Shown: positions 9,442 to 20,989 of the stretch, piece after piece
How positions within the stretch are numbered: position 1 is the first letter of the stretch
How the letters are laid out: every line of letters starts with the position of its first letter
Assembly (NCBI GenBank): GCA_039654915.1
Contig: CM077598.1
Location: 76,846,041-76,910,040 of the forward strand
Length of the DNA: 64,000 nt
Origin: Aquilaria yunnanensis
Taxonomy: Eukaryota > Streptophyta > Magnoliopsida > Malvales > Thymelaeaceae
Reading direction: 5' to 3'
The notes under the pieces: generated by a model
Seen by the model: the letters and a program-made list of their open reading frames with translations, nothing else
What the model was told of the DNA's origin: nothing
Databases searched by the model: none
Program-made: the position numbers and the translations under genes

Positions 9442-12400
9442 CGAGGTTGTCGAAGAGTGGGTAGGCTGGCTAAGTAGATTTTGAGTTCTTCCCAGGCCTT
9501 TTGGCAGTCTTCATTCCAAGGATGATCATTATTTCTGAGGTTGTTTTCCTCTTTTGTTGCCTTAGTGAGGACCTTGAAGAATGGTCGACACCTGTCTCCA
9601 TACCTGGAAATAAACCTGCTAAGAGAGGTTATCCTTCCGGTGAGTCTCTCCACATCCTTTATTGTGGTAGGAGTTCAGAACTCGAGCAGAGCCTTGATTT
9701 TTTCTGGGTTAGCATCAATGCCTTTTTCTGATACCATGTACCCAAGGAATTTTCCCGAGGTCACTCCGAAGATGCACTTTTCGGGATTGAGACGGATCCC
9801 GAAGGCTCTGAGTTGGTGGAAAGTTTCATTTAGATTTGCGACGTGGTCGTCAGGCAGCTTGCTTTTGACTATCATATCGTCGACATACACTTCCATGTTT
9901 CTCCCTATTTGGTCATTAAAGACCTTGCTCATCAACCTCCGGTAGGTGGCTCCTGCGTTTTTAAGCCCGAAGGGCATTCTGGCGTAGTAGTATGTTCCTC
10001 CATCGGTGATGAAGGTGGTTTTTTCCTCATCTTCGGGGTCCATCCTTATTTGATGATACCCACTGAAGGCGTCTAAGAAACTTAGGAGCCCGTATTCGGT
10101 AGTTGAGTCTACCAATTGGTCTATCGATGGGAGGGGGTATGAGTCTTTTGGGCAAGCATCATTCAAGTTTCTGAAGTCGATGCACATCCGAAGCTTACTG
10201 CTTCCTTCTTTTGTGGCAATAACCACATTGCTCAACCATTCGGGGTATTTGACCTCCCTGACGACACCAGCGTCTAACAAGCGCTGCACTACGGTTTTGA
10301 CAAAGTTACTTTTATGGACCAAGATGCTCCGTTTCTTTTGCCGAACAGGTTTTGCCTCGGGATTAACTCTTAAGGCTATGCTGTATTACACTAGGGTTTA
10401 TCCCTGGCATATCTTTCGGCGAGTAGGCAAATAGATCTTTATTTTCCAGCAGAAAAGATACAAGTTTTTTCTTGTCACCTTCGGCCAAGCTCTTCCCTAT
10501 TCGGGTACATTGACCTGGGACAAATTCTACTGTTTCCATTTCCGCTTTCACGGGATCTCCTTCCTTGCCCTTCTTTGGTGCCTTTGCCTCCATTGTTTTT
10601 GCGAAGTTGTTTGTCGGAGCTTTTCGTGCCTTTACAAACACCTTTCTTACTTCGCCTTGATCTATGAAGATCTCTGCATCTCCATCCTTGGTGGTGAAAG
10701 TGACAGTCAAGTACTTCACATCAGGGCGAATGTGCAGATTTCCCTGTGTCTGTTTCCCAAGGATGGCGTTGTACGATGAAGGGACATTCATGACAATAAA
10801 CTTCACCATTGTGGAGGCCTAAAGTTCAGCAGTCCCTTCTACCGAAGTTCCTTTCATCATCAAGGGGAGATCGATCCATCCGAGGACAGGCAGTTCGGAC
10901 GGTCCTACCCCAAAAGTAGGCGAGGTGATGGGCCTGAGGTCGCTGCTAGATATGCCCAAGTTTGGCAGTAAGTGCGAGAACAGGATGTCAGCGTTCGATC
11001 CGTCGTCGAGCAACACTCCCTTGACGTCCCAGTTCCCTATCCTCGCCATGATCAGCAGCGGATCGTCATGGGGAAAGATGACGGTGGATCCATCCCTGTG
11101 GGCCAGTTTTTTTGTCGGATTCTGATATTCCATGACTGTTATTTCTCTGGCCTTCCTCTTTCTTTCCGAGGATGGGAGCCCCGTTGTGATTGTTTGTATT
11201 ACTCCTGTCGGAGGTGGAGGGCGCCTCTTCGGACTTCGGTTTCTCCGCCTGTCAGAGTAATAGTCTTCATCTTCGACCTTTTCTTCCTCATCTTTTCTTC
11301 CCTTCGGGGAAGGCATCCGCAGATATTGTCAAAGTTGGCCCAGTTTTATTAGCGACTCTATGTACTTCTTCAGTTGGAAGCAATCTTCGGTTTCATGGCC
11401 GTGGTCGTGGTGAAACTGGCAGAACTTCTTTATGTTTTTCTGGTTATCAGCGGTCATGGCCCTTGGCCGCCGAATCTGCGTCCCCTGCCTTTCCATCGTC
11501 ATGAGGATGTTTGTCCGTGTAGTGTTCAGGGGTGTGAAAGCTAGGAGTTTCCTTCCCCACATTCTCCGAGTTCAGCCTGCCTGTTCGGTTGGATGCCGAG
11601 TTTGCTGGTTGTACCCTTCGGCGCGGGCGTGATCGGACTTCGGCCCACCCATTCTTCACTCCTCGGCTGTCATGTGCTGTTCGGCCCTTCGGTAAAATTC
11701 ACCGAGGGTGTCCGGGGGGTCCGTAGAGAACTCGTAAAACAACTGCAAGTCCCTCCGAAGGCCTCGTGTCATGGCGAGAATGCGTATTTCGGGCCGAAAA
11801 TCCGGGACGCTCAAAGCTTCCCTGTTAAACCTTTCGACATAGTCACGGATGGTTTCTCCATTTCTTTGCTCTATGTCGAACATCTGTACACGCATTTTCA
11901 CAGTTAGCCGACTTCTAATAAATTGCTGTGTGAAGGCCGTGGATAACTCCTGGAACCCCGTGATGGTTCCTGGAGCCAATGAGTTATACCACGCAGTTGC
12001 TGGTCCTGTGAGGGTGACCTCAAAACATTTGCACAAGGTAGCATCATCGGCTCCGTGCATTATCATGTTGCGTCTGTACTTTGTCAGATGGGCCTGTGGG
12101 TCAGTGCGGCCATCATAGATCTCCAGCCGAGGTACCCTGAAGTCGCCTGGCATGGCTACCTCAACTATAGTTTGGGTGAACGGGGACTCATCCTCGCAGA
12201 AGGTTCCCGACAGCCTAGCCCAGACGGGTTTGCGGGCTACCTCTTTCTCCACCCTGTCTAGTCTCGCTAGTATCCTCTCCATAAGGATCATGGCGTTAGG
12301 CTCTTCCTCTGGGAAGGGAGATTGTCGGCGCCTCTTCGGGGAGCGAGCTCGGCGTCGAGGGGACAGGGACCTTGCCTCAGGCGACGAACTCCTTCGCTGT

Positions 12401-12840
12401 GAGACTTTGGGTCACTTGGACCTTTTTTGTCCCGCAGGTGGTTTCCCGAGGGGTATGTTTTCCGTAGAGGACTCTTCACTCCCTGCTTCCCGAACTATGA
12501 TGGGTCGATTTGGGGGTTTTCTCCGGAGGGCGTCCTGGTGAGGGAGGCTTTGGGCCTGAGCTTGTTGTGGCCACCTTTGGTCTATCTGCTGTGTCATTTC
12601 AGCTACGACAGGATGCTGAAAGTCCCGCAGAAAGCTCATAGTAATGACTAGAGGGCGGTCTTCCTCGGGTGCAGAAGTCCTTGGGAATGTTTGCTCAGCG
12701 GCCGGTTGATCCTCAGGCGCGGATGGGGACCTCGGGAGTCCCTTGTCCTTAGAACACCGAGTTTCAATGACGGCGACCTCAGAGCGGGTTCCCACAGACG
12801 GCGCCAAAAGATGCCAGTCAGCATCTTTGTGGAGTGACAT
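9442..12840 (-). pseudogene. gag-pol remnant of element F (gag, protease, RT)
   Basis: Reading minus from ATG 12840 in the LTR: gag start (MSLHKDADWH, then LLAPSVGTRS across the primer site), Gag fold near 12,100-11,800 (FEVTLTGPATAWYNS), zinc-knuckle-like FCQFHHDHGHETEDC near 11,430, protease LLDDGSNAD near 11,000, and RT with YVDD near 9,890. The coding is split into several frames by indels and stops (for example at about 12,412, 11,320, 10,815 and 10,363). Unlike A, B and E, it has no stop after MFDIE (MFDIEQRNGETIRDY is intact). Everything after the RT/RNase H boundary is deleted. Confidence 0.88.
12789..12806 (-). promoter_or_regulatory. Primer-binding site of element F
   Basis: The minus strand reads TGGCGCCGTCTGTGGGAA, identical to elements A and B although the neighbouring LTR is strongly diverged. 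It lies two bases inside the LTR end and within the gag frame. Confidence 0.85.
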
Positions 12841-13577
12841 CGAGACTTGTAGAGGGACTTCTTGAGAGGGAGATCGCCTGGAGTCCCGAACTGCCCAGGG
12901 GAGCGTGCCTGAAAAGCTCAGAAGAGAGGGTCAGGAGCTCCCCAGGGTGTGTTTCCGGGGAGAAGCCTCCGACGCCCAAGTCAGTCTCCTGAAAGAAAAT
13001 AAGGGAGGAGCACTGAAAAGTAGATCGGCCTTGCCTGTTTGTGTTTTCTCAAGGAGAGGAGTCTGCTCAAGGATCGATCCTTTGCCCAGGTTTATTTCCT
13101 GGTATTTATAGGAGTATTCAGCCCGTTCAGGTCATGACACGTGTTCGGTTAGATCTTTCCTGAATTTCTGGGCGTAGGGGACAAGTAGCCGGTGGCAGGT
13201 TTCTTGAGCCTTGAACCGAAATAGGTCATGATGGGACCTGGATGGCGTCGGTGTGTCAGACCGCCATTTGGCGCAGCCTGTAATGTCTGTGGGTCACATT
13301 TCAGAGGCTCCTTAAATGCTCATGTCGTACTCCCGAAGTCCCTGGACGAGGTCGTCCTCTGGCGCGGACGATGCCCCGTCGGGAAATATGCCTGTAGTTC
13401 GGGGAGTTCCCTGATTCAGGGTTCCGCCTTCGGGGAGATCCTCTTCGGCTTGCAATAGCTGATTCTCCATCTCCGTAGGCTATCTATTTCATGCTACCTC
13501 GGGGGGCTAATAGTATCCTCGCGTTCCCTGATGCTCCGAGTTCGAGTCAGATAGAGGCGATAGCCCTTCGGCTATTA
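12809..13577 (-). repeat. 5' LTR of element F (about 769 bp)
   Basis: Bounded by the terminal hairpin sequence at 13577 (minus strand TAATAGCCGAAGGGCTATC; the expected TG start has mutated to TA) and by GGCATCT next to the primer site (expected CA end also mutated). It contains an ACACGTGT box and CTATAAATACC at the expected spacing. Both terminal mutations suggest an old element. Confidence 0.8.
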
Positions 13578-13655
13578 GTGCCAAAGTTACTCTCCAAAGA
13601 GGAGGCGTCGCTCTCCATTGCCAGAGGCCTTAAGGCAGCAAGAAGAAGTGCCCAG
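13578..13655 (+). pseudogene. gag scrap of element I between insertions F and H
   Basis: Only 78 bp separate the LTR of F from the LTR of H. Read together with 23499 onward, it aligns to the Gag segment before the conserved LLMDKILKRLERVERQVARKPVW. It ends with CCAG at 13655, the left copy of H's target duplication (CCCAG, 13651-13655). Confidence 0.75.
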
Positions 13656-14480
13656 TGACACGATCCCCGTGCCCCTGCCCGGGATACCCTGTGAGCGTTT
13701 GTCTCACGGTGGATTGTAATTGGCTAGCTGGTTATGTGTGTGGATTAAATCCAATGCTACTAGTTGATTAACCTAGAAATGCAATATGTATGCACTTATG
13801 CTTTGACTTGGTTTATTAAAACCATAAAACATTTAATCATTTAGACATTTAGCCGGCTAGGTAAAATTCTATATAAATAAATACAAAAGGCCAAAGCATA
13901 TCAAAATCAACCTTTGAGTGATTAACTACACATACACCGCTCGTGAAAGCATTTATACATAAGTAACTAATGCTCTCACCCAGAGAACAATCCCCTGAGT
14001 CAAGGACTCTTTATAACATAAATACTGGAGGCAAAATAAAGTACTGTATCAAAATACAAGACTTTGCTGAGATCTTTTACCCTAGCTCCCACTTTGGACT
14101 CCTGTCCCAGTGGCGAGTCTCACAAGTCCTGTGCCAAGTGCTACTAGGCTCTGCAGCCAAAGGAAGAAGCAAGTTAGTACCACAGCCTGACCAACAGACC
14201 AATTAAACACTTAAGCAGGCTAGAAACTTAAAGTTTCTCAACTACCGTACCTTTACAGACAAAAGGTACTACCGTGATAATCCTCAGTGATTATCCGGTC
14301 CTGCTACTCCAGACTCTGCATAACAAACAGGGAGTGAGAATTCAACATTCTCAGTAAGGGTCTTCGATGTACCTGCAAGAAAAAGCTAGGACTCTGGCTG
14401 CGAGCTCACACAGCATGAGGGTACTAGTCATATATATATATACTAGGCCGGTAGACCTCTCCTCAAGTAGTCCTCTGTAT

Positions 14481-14586
14481 CAGGCCAAGTGCAATCACTT
14501 AGCAACCTGACACATATACAGGCCAAGCGCCATCACTTAGCAACCTGACATATAGGCCAAGCGCTATCACTTAGCAACCTATCATA
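14481..14586. repeat. Tandem array of about 35-bp units in the LTR of H
   Basis: Three consecutive units built on GGCCAAG(T/C)GC...ATCACTTAGCAACCT, separated by variants of GACATATA; a fourth decayed unit (GGCTCAAGGGCG...CTTAGCAAGCC) follows. The same array lies at 21815-21920 in the other LTR. Role unknown. Confidence 0.75.
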
Positions 14587-15007
14587 TGGCTCAAGGGCGA
14601 ACCTTAGCAAGCCTCATTCAAACATAGAACCTCTCACCTAATTGTTATGCAGGGGAATTTATGATGGGACTTGTAGACTAGGCCGCAGGGCCTCTTTGAT
14701 GTAAACTAGATGAACAAGGTTTCGCCTCGTGGCCTCGTGGCTCCGGCACGGCTAGGCCGACGAGGGTTCTAAACCTCTCACCTGAGCTATTGATAGCTAA
14801 TTAAGTTCAATTGCAACATTTGTTTCCTTACTTGTTGCCTAAGCAACTTACTTACCTCAAACAGTTCAAGAAAACTCATACTTCCGGTGGGACTTTCGGA
14901 AGTTTCGGAGTACCATCGGGATCCTCGGACCCTTAGGCACGTTCCGAGCCTTCCGTAGTCTCGGTCGGGTCAACGCAGCAAAAAGTCAAACCCTCCATTT
15001 TTAGGTG

Positions 15008-15135
15008 TTGGCGCCGCGTCGCCAAAGGCAAAAAGGAATTGGCGACGCGTCGCCGACGAGCAGACGCTCTGTGAAGAAAAATTGAATTGGCGACGCGTCG
15101 CCAATTTTCGGGCCAATTGGCGCCGCGTCGCCAAT
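15008..15135. repeat. Cluster of four CpG-dense palindromes in the LTR of H
   Basis: Units at 15008-15025, 15038-15054, 15086-15105 and 15116-15135. The third is a perfect 20-bp palindrome, ATTGGCGACGCGTCGCCAAT; the others differ by one or a few bases. The other LTR carries the same cluster at 22342-22469. It is a plausible protein-binding or enhancer array, but nothing here proves it. Confidence 0.85.
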
Positions 15136-16121
15136 TCTGCAGAAATGCAGAATTTGGCCGATTGCTGCTACGAACTTTGGCAACCAAATACATATAGCAA
15201 ACATGCATCAAAAGTTACCAAATTTCATACACATGAAGTACATGTTGCAAGGAACAAAACCAACTATCAAAGCCAAACTATGATGCATTAGAAGCATCAA
15301 ACCAATCCTTCGAATTTAGCTAGTCCATCATAATTCCCAAAACGTTTCTTCATACCATACCCAAAAATTACTCAACTTTCTCAATCCATTTCAATCCAAA
15401 AGCAATCCAACAACTTAAAAACACTTTCTCCCTTACCTTAACACCAAGAACAAGCAAGAATTCGAACCCTTCCTCTTCCAAACAAGCTTCCAAAGTTCTA
15501 CACAATTTCAAACCAAAACAAAGCTCTAAAACATCAAAAACACATCTTTCAACCAAAACCCAAGCTTCCAATCAACCAAATAACACGAATTCAATCAAGA
15601 ACATAACTCATACCTCGTTCAAAAACAGGGGATGGAGAAAAACGCCCTTTCAAGCTTCAAAAACATGGATTTAAGCTTGAAAATCACTTCTCCAAGCTTC
15701 TACACCCTTAATTGCGCCTCTTGACACCAAGATCACTTGATTCCAAGTTCAATTTGAGAGAGAAATGAGTGAGGGAAGCTTAAGAACGTGTTAATGGCAG
15801 CTTCTCCCCCTCTTTCCCTTCTTAAACCCTCACTTAGCAACCAAGATCACCAAGGTTTCAAGTTAAGTGCAATTAGGTCCCCCATCTTTGTAACTTGACA
15901 ATTCTTGATTAAATTCTTGTCTATTTGTTGAGTTTGAGTTAAGGTTAAAAGTTAAGTTCTAAAATTCATTTTAAAACACTCGGGACTCGTCCCGGCCACT
16001 CAGGGTGCAAAATTACCATTTTGCCCCTGAACTTAGTTCAGAGCTTTATTCTTGTCGGAACTTAGTGAACTTTGGCAAACTTCTTAATTCTTGCTAGGCA
16101 AACTTAAATTAAACTTCTAAA

Positions 16122-19100
16122 CTAAATTCTAAAGTCCTTACCTCCCTCTAGAAGGGCCGTAACATTCTCCCCTCCTTCTGGAATTTGGTCCCCCAAATTC
16201 CGTTGCAACTCTGGAAAAACACCAGGATATCTTTTCAGCATATCCTGCTCTGTCTCCCAGGTAGCTTCCTCCTCACTATGGTTAGACCAAAGGATCTTAA
16301 CCATCGGAATCCACTTAGTCCGCAGTTTCTTGACTTGCCTATCCAAAATCTGAACTGGTTTCTCTTCATAAGTCAAGTCCTCCTGAATGGGTATCACTGA
16401 AGGATTTACTACCTGTCCGGGCTCAACTGTGCACTTCCTGAGTAAACTGACATGAAACACGTTATGCACTTGAGAAAGGTTAGGCGGTAAAGCCAACCGA
16501 TAAGCAACTTTCCCAACTTTCTCTAACACTTCATAAGGTCCAATGAACCTTGGAGCTAACTTGCCCCTTTGTCCAAAACGACTAACTCCTCTCATGGGCG
16601 ACACTTTCAGAAGTACTTTGTCACCAACCTCAAAACTCAATTCTCTTCTTCTTCTGTTTGCATACTTAGTCTGTCTGTCATTAGCTGTCTTGATTCTCTG
16701 CTGAATCAACTTAATCTTAGCTGTAGTGTCAGCTATGATCTCAGGTCCAACGACCACTCTGTCTGTTGGATCTGCCCAACAATGAGGTGTCATACATCGT
16801 CTCCCATACAAAGCTTCATAGGGCGCCATTCCAATAACAGATTGATGACTGTTATTATAGGCAAACTCGATCAGTGGTAAGTGCTGATCCCAATCACCTC
16901 TGAAATCAATGACACACATGCGTAGCATGTCCTCTAAAGTCTGAATCACCCTCTCTGACTGTCCATCAGTCTGTGGATGAAAAGCAGTACTGAGGCTAAC
17001 TTTACTGCCCAATGCTTCCTGAAAAGCATTCCAAAACCGTGATGTAAATCGTGGATCTCTGTCTGATATGATCTGATCTGGTATCCCATGGAGTCTCACA
17101 ATCTCCCTGAGATATAACTGAGCCAACCTCTCCAATGTATAGGTGACTCTGATCGGTATAAAGTGTGCCGACTTCGTCAATCTGTCAACCACTACCCAAA
17201 TAGCATCATGCTGACTCCGGGTGGTCGGTAACCCCACTAGGAAATCCATAGTAACGGATCCCCACTTCCTCACTGGTAGAGATAAACTCTGAAGTGTGCC
17301 TGCTGGTTTCTGGTGTTCAGCTTTCACCACCTGACATGTCAAACACTTTGCCACATGTCCTCGTACATCTCTCTTCAGTCCTGGCCACCAAAAATGTGTC
17401 TTCAGATCTTGATACATCTTACTAACACCAGGATGAATACTCAATGTGCTGCTATGTGCCTCCTGTAGGACTTGCTGTCTAAGTCCCTCAACATTCGACA
17501 CATAGAGTCGATCACCATAATGCAGTATTCCATCTTTGTACTTGAACTCTTTCTTCAAAGCACCAGTCTTAGCTTCACCTGAAATCTTCTTCAACAATGG
17601 ATCTTTCAACTGAGCTTCTCTGACTCTGGCTAACCAAGCCGTCTGAATCTCCAAAACGTAGACTAAGGATTTTTCTCGACTTTGCCATAATTCATGCAAA
17701 GTTAAGAAACAATCCTTCAATGCTCCTTCTGAAGAATCTGTAGCCTGATCCTTGGACAAGATCACTCCTGTGTACTTCCGGCTCAAAGCATCTGCTACCA
17801 CGTTCCCTTTACCAGCACAATACTCGATCGAACAATCATAGTCTTTAATGTACTCAATCCATCGCCGCTGTCTCATGTTCAGATCCTTCTGAGTAAACAA
17901 ATACTTCAAACTCTTGTGATCAGTGAAGATTCTGAACGATCTTCCCATCAAATAATGTCTCCATAATTTCAGTGCAAAGATCACTGCTGCAAGCTCAAGA
18001 TCATGAACAGGGTAGTTCAACTCATTAGGCCTCAGCTGTCTCGAACCATAAGCAATTACCTGACTGTCCTGATGTAGAACACAACCCAAACCTGAACCTG
18101 ACGCATCAGTATAAACTGTAAAGGCTCTGTCCGGGTCTGGTAACACAAGTATGGGTGCACTGGTCAACTTTTCCTTCAGCTTCATGTAGGCTTCTTCACA
18201 CTTCGGTGTCCACTCAAATTTCTGAGCTTTCCTGGTCAATGCTGTCAACGGCGTAGCTATCACAGAGAATTTCTCTATGAAGCGTCTATAGTAACCTGCT
18301 AGACCCAAGAAACTCCTGACCTCTGTAACTGTAGTCGGTCTCCTCCAATCAACCACTGCTTGAACCTTTTCAGGATCAACTGACAAACCTTGAGCACTGA
18401 TAATATGCCCCAAAAACTGAATCCTCTCGGACCAAAACTCACACTTAGAAAATTTTGCATAGTACTGATTATCCTTCAGCACTTGCAAAACCGTTCTAAG
18501 GTGCTCCTCATGCTCTGCTGTAGACTGTGAATAGATCAGAATATCGTCGATGAAGACCTCAACAAACTGATCCAGAAATGGCTTAAAGATCCGATTCATA
18601 GCTTCCATAAACACTGCTGGAGCATTAGTCACACCAAAAGGCATAACCGTATACTCATAATGCCCGTACCTTGTCCTGAAGGCAGTCTTCGGAATGTCTT
18701 CCTCCTTAACTCTGATCTGAAAATACCCAGACCGAAGATCAATCCTGGAAAACACTCTCGCTCCTCTGAGTCTGTCAAACAAATCATCAATTCTAGGAAG
18801 TGGATACTTATTCTTAACTGTCACTGCATTCAACTTCCTGTAATCGATGCACAACCTGAAAGTTCCATCTTTCTTCTTCACAAATAATACTGGAGCTCCC
18901 CACGGTGATACACTCGGTCTTATGAAACCTTTCCCTAGCAGTTCCTCCAACTGCTTCTTCAACTCATCCATCTCAGGAGCCGACATCCTATAAGGTGGTA
19001 CTGAAATAGGCTCAACCCCTGGTTGCAGATGGATAGCAAACTCAGTATCCCTCCTAGGTGGTAACCCAGGTAACTCCACTGGAAACACCTCAGGAAACTG

Positions 19101-20846
19101 ATTAGCTACAGGAATGCTTCCCAACTCTTCCTCTATAGCTACTCCATTCAACGAGTAATACTCCTCTTCACCCACTACAGGGATGGTATCTACAAGTCTA
19201 AGATGTAAACTCTTAGCACTAGATGCCAACCCTCCTGTGCAAGTCACTCTAGCTCCTTGAGCATCAGTGATGTCAACTGAGTGATTCGCACAGTTAATTC
19301 GTGCCTTGTGCTTACTCAACCAATCCATTCCTAGCACCAGGTCATATGATTTCAACTCAATCACCCACAACTCACAACAAAAGTCATGATCACCTAACTG
19401 CAAAGGATACCTAGTAACCACTTCATTGGTCACAATAAAACCTCTCCCTGCAGTCCTGATGAGTCTCAACTCACCCGCAATTTCACGCTGTAAACTATGC
19501 TTATCTACCAAGGCAGAAGATATCACTGAAAGAGTAGCTCCCGTATCGAAAAGCACTCTAACACTACTGCTCAGAAAAGTAAAATTACCTCGTACAGCTG
19601 GCGGTTCTCTGGCCGCCTGGTTCGTCAAAGCAAAGACTCTTGGGTTCACTGCTGCAGCAACTACTCCAGGCCGGTTCCCAATAGCAAGCGGTACTGGAGG
19701 TAGAACCCGAGATGGACCTGTAACTGAACGAACTCTTGGGCAGTCCCTGGCCCAATGCCCTCTCTGACCACAGACATTACAAATATCTGTGCCCAGTGTA
19801 CATGGTCTTCCACCATGGAACCGTCTGCACCTAGGACACACACCTGTCCTCCTCCTCTTAGATGGATCCTGGTTCCCTACCATTGGTCGCTTTCCAGCAC
19901 TTTTCCCCAAGTTAGATGGCCCAGCTTCCACCTTTTTCACAGGTGCCCTGGAATCCTCGAATTCCCTTTCCAATGCCAATGCCTTCTGAACCATCTGGCG
20001 ATAACTCCTGATATCAACTGTCGCCATATACCTCCTGAAAATAGGCTTCAGGCCCTGGGAAAACTTCTTGGCTTTCAGCTCATCATTACCCAGCATATAT
20101 GGAGCATACCGGATAAGTGAATTGTATCGCTGCTCATACTCTCGTACTGACATCTCTCCTTGTGTCAGATTCTCAAACTGGATCCTCCTCTGATCCTGTG
20201 CAGCTTCACTGATATACTCCTGTCTAAACTTCTTCTCGAAGTCTGACCACTTGAGCACCTTTTTCTTGTGCTCTGGACGAGTGCCATTACTCTCCCTCAA
20301 TAACTCCATCACATCTTCCCACCAAAGACTGGCTCTCCCTCTCAGAAAGAAAGGTACTAGAACCATCCTCTGCTCTGTCTCATAACCACCACAAGTAAAG
20401 AGGCGGTTCATAACAGACAACCAATCCTCTGCTCTATCAGGATCTCCTGTCCCGTCGAAGCTAGGTGGATCAACTGTCTTAAACTTTTCCAGCAACCTCA
20501 TCTGATGTGGAGTGTCTCCCCTCCTTGGAGCCTCCATCATCTCTGGTTCCTCAACCTCCTCAAGAACTTGATTTCTGGGTTCCTGAGCTCTAGGCACTTG
20601 CTGTTGCTCAGCATGCCTTTCCTGTTCCTGTTGTGGCTCAACTTCCTCCTGGGCAACACCTCTGTCCCCATAATCTCTGAACATCTCTGTTACAAGAGTG
20701 TTCATACCCTGTGCCACCTGAGACATAGTCTCAGTCAAACCCTGTAGCACTCTGGATATCTCATCCAACCTCGCCACAACTGGGTCACTAGAACCTTCAC
20801 CAGGTTCCCTAGTCCCCCTCGAAGTTCCAGACCTCGTATCAACCAT
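16122..20846 (-). CDS. gag-pol polyprotein of chromovirus H, intact
   Basis: One frame, open to 20864; the more likely start is the second ATG at 20846 ([11 protein letters not shown]), which matches related elements. Residue numbers from 20864. Gag core is about 130-300 and the zinc knuckle [14 protein letters not shown] is 362-375. Protease has DTGA at 440. RT is about 640-800 with FIDD at 771-774. RNase H has D920, E957 and D982. The integrase zinc region has H1137, H1144, C1174 and C1177, and its catalytic residues are D1207, D1268 and E1304 (D-D-35-E). A chromodomain-like tail is about 1500-1548 ([24 protein letters not shown]). The C-terminus reads through the polypurine tract and stops inside the LTR. 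All expected catalytic residues are present. Confidence 0.96.
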   Translation of the reverse strand: MVDTRSGTSRGTREPGEGSSDPVVARLDEISRVLQGLTETMSQVAQGMNTLVTEMFRDYGDRGVAQEEVEPQQEQERHAEQQQVPRAQEPRNQVLEEVEEPEMMEAPRRGDTPHQMRLLEKFKTVDPPSFDGTGDPDRAEDWLSVMNRLFTCGGYETEQRMVLVPFFLRGRASLWWEDVMELLRESNGTRPEHKKKVLKWSDFEKKFRQEYISEAAQDQRRIQFENLTQGEMSVREYEQRYNSLIRYAPYMLGNDELKAKKFSQGLKPIFRRYMATVDIRSYRQMVQKALALEREFEDSRAPVKKVEAGPSNLGKSAGKRPMVGNQDPSKRRRTGVCPRCRRFHGGRPCTLGTDICNVCGQRGHWARDCPRVRSVTGPSRVLPPVPLAIGNRPGVVAAAVNPRVFALTNQAAREPPAVRGNFTFLSSSVRVLFDTGATLSVISSALVDKHSLQREIAGELRLIRTAGRGFIVTNEVVTRYPLQLGDHDFCCELWVIELKSYDLVLGMDWLSKHKARINCANHSVDITDAQGARVTCTGGLASSAKSLHLRLVDTIPVVGEEEYYSLNGVAIEEELGSIPVANQFPEVFPVELPGLPPRRDTEFAIHLQPGVEPISVPPYRMSAPEMDELKKQLEELLGKGFIRPSVSPWGAPVLFVKKKDGTFRLCIDYRKLNAVTVKNKYPLPRIDDLFDRLRGARVFSRIDLRSGYFQIRVKEEDIPKTAFRTRYGHYEYTVMPFGVTNAPAVFMEAMNRIFKPFLDQFVEVFIDDILIYSQSTAEHEEHLRTVLQVLKDNQYYAKFSKCEFWSERIQFLGHIISAQGLSVDPEKVQAVVDWRRPTTVTEVRSFLGLAGYYRRFIEKFSVIATPLTALTRKAQKFEWTPKCEEAYMKLKEKLTSAPILVLPDPDRAFTVYTDASGSGLGCVLHQDSQVIAYGSRQLRPNELNYPVHDLELAAVIFALKLWRHYLMGRSFRIFTDHKSLKYLFTQKDLNMRQRRWIEYIKDYDCSIEYCAGKGNVVADALSRKYTGVILSKDQATDSSEGALKDCFLTLHELWQSREKSLVYVLEIQTAWLARVREAQLKDPLLKKISGEAKTGALKKEFKYKDGILHYGDRLYVSNVEGLRQQVLQEAHSSTLSIHPGVSKMYQDLKTHFWWPGLKRDVRGHVAKCLTCQVVKAEHQKPAGTLQSLSLPVRKWGSVTMDFLVGLPTTRSQHDAIWVVVDRLTKSAHFIPIRVTYTLERLAQLYLREIVRLHGIPDQIISDRDPRFTSRFWNAFQEALGSKVSLSTAFHPQTDGQSERVIQTLEDMLRMCVIDFRGDWDQHLPLIEFAYNNSHQSVIGMAPYEALYGRRCMTPHCWADPTDRVVVGPEIIADTTAKIKLIQQRIKTANDRQTKYANRRRRELSFEVGDKVLLKVSPMRGVSRFGQRGKLAPRFIGPYEVLEKVGKVAYRLALPPNLSQVHNVFHVSLLRKCTVEPGQVVNPSVIPIQEDLTYEEKPVQILDRQVKKLRTKWIPMVKILWSNHSEEEATWETEQDMLKRYPGVFPELQRNLGDQIPEGGENVTALLEGGKDFRI
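16165..16180 (-). promoter_or_regulatory. Polypurine tract of element H
   Basis: The minus strand reads AGAAGGAGGGGAGAA immediately before the LTR start at 16164. It is the expected plus-strand primer for reverse transcription. It also lies within the open gag-pol frame. Confidence 0.9.
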
Positions 20847-20970
20847 AATAACCTGCAACCACAACCAGACAACATTTCCCCAGATGTTGGTCAGTACTAA
20901 CTTCCTAACACTTGGACTTTACTACTAGATCTCAGTCTAAGCCTCCAATATCCATGAAATAAAACCCTTA

Positions 20971-20982
20971 GCTCTGATACCA
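20971..20982 (-). promoter_or_regulatory. Primer-binding site of element H (initiator Met tRNA type)
   Basis: The minus strand reads TGGTATCAGAGC, the classic complement of the 3' end of plant initiator methionine tRNA. It starts seven bases inside the 5' LTR. Confidence 0.93.
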
Positions 20983-20989
20983 AGAACAC

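Larger units (their letters stand above)
7233..13577 (-). mobile_element. Tat-lineage element F, internally deleted
   Basis: A minus-strand element with 5' LTR 12809-13577, gag-pol remnants 12840-9442, and part of the antisense gene 7302-9420. RNase H, second RNase H and integrase have been removed by a deletion whose junction (9421-9441) contains an LTR-end sequence. Its left end is hidden by the insertion of E. F is inserted in gag of element I. Its LTR is shorter and clearly diverged from that of A, B and E, and closer to that of element C. Confidence 0.85.
13656..16164 (-). repeat. 3' LTR of element H (2,509 bp)
   Basis: Minus strand starts TGTTACGGCCC at 16164 and ends GATCGTGTCA at 13656. 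It contains three tandem units (14481-14586), a CpG-rich palindrome cluster (15008-15135) and a short TA run near 14430. Small ORFs inside it occur identically in both LTRs and are not supported as genes. The gag-pol stop codon lies 43 bp inside this LTR. Confidence 0.96.

Noticed and set aside
15008..15135. Possible CRISPR-like array
   Set aside because: Four near-identical palindromes with unequal short spacing in a plant LTR; it has no spacer-repeat structure and the organism is a eukaryote.
14933..15211. 92-codon minus-strand ORF (and identical one at 22267-22545)
   Set aside because: It lies wholly inside the LTRs of H and its repeats come from the CpG palindromes; LTRs of this type do not code for proteins.
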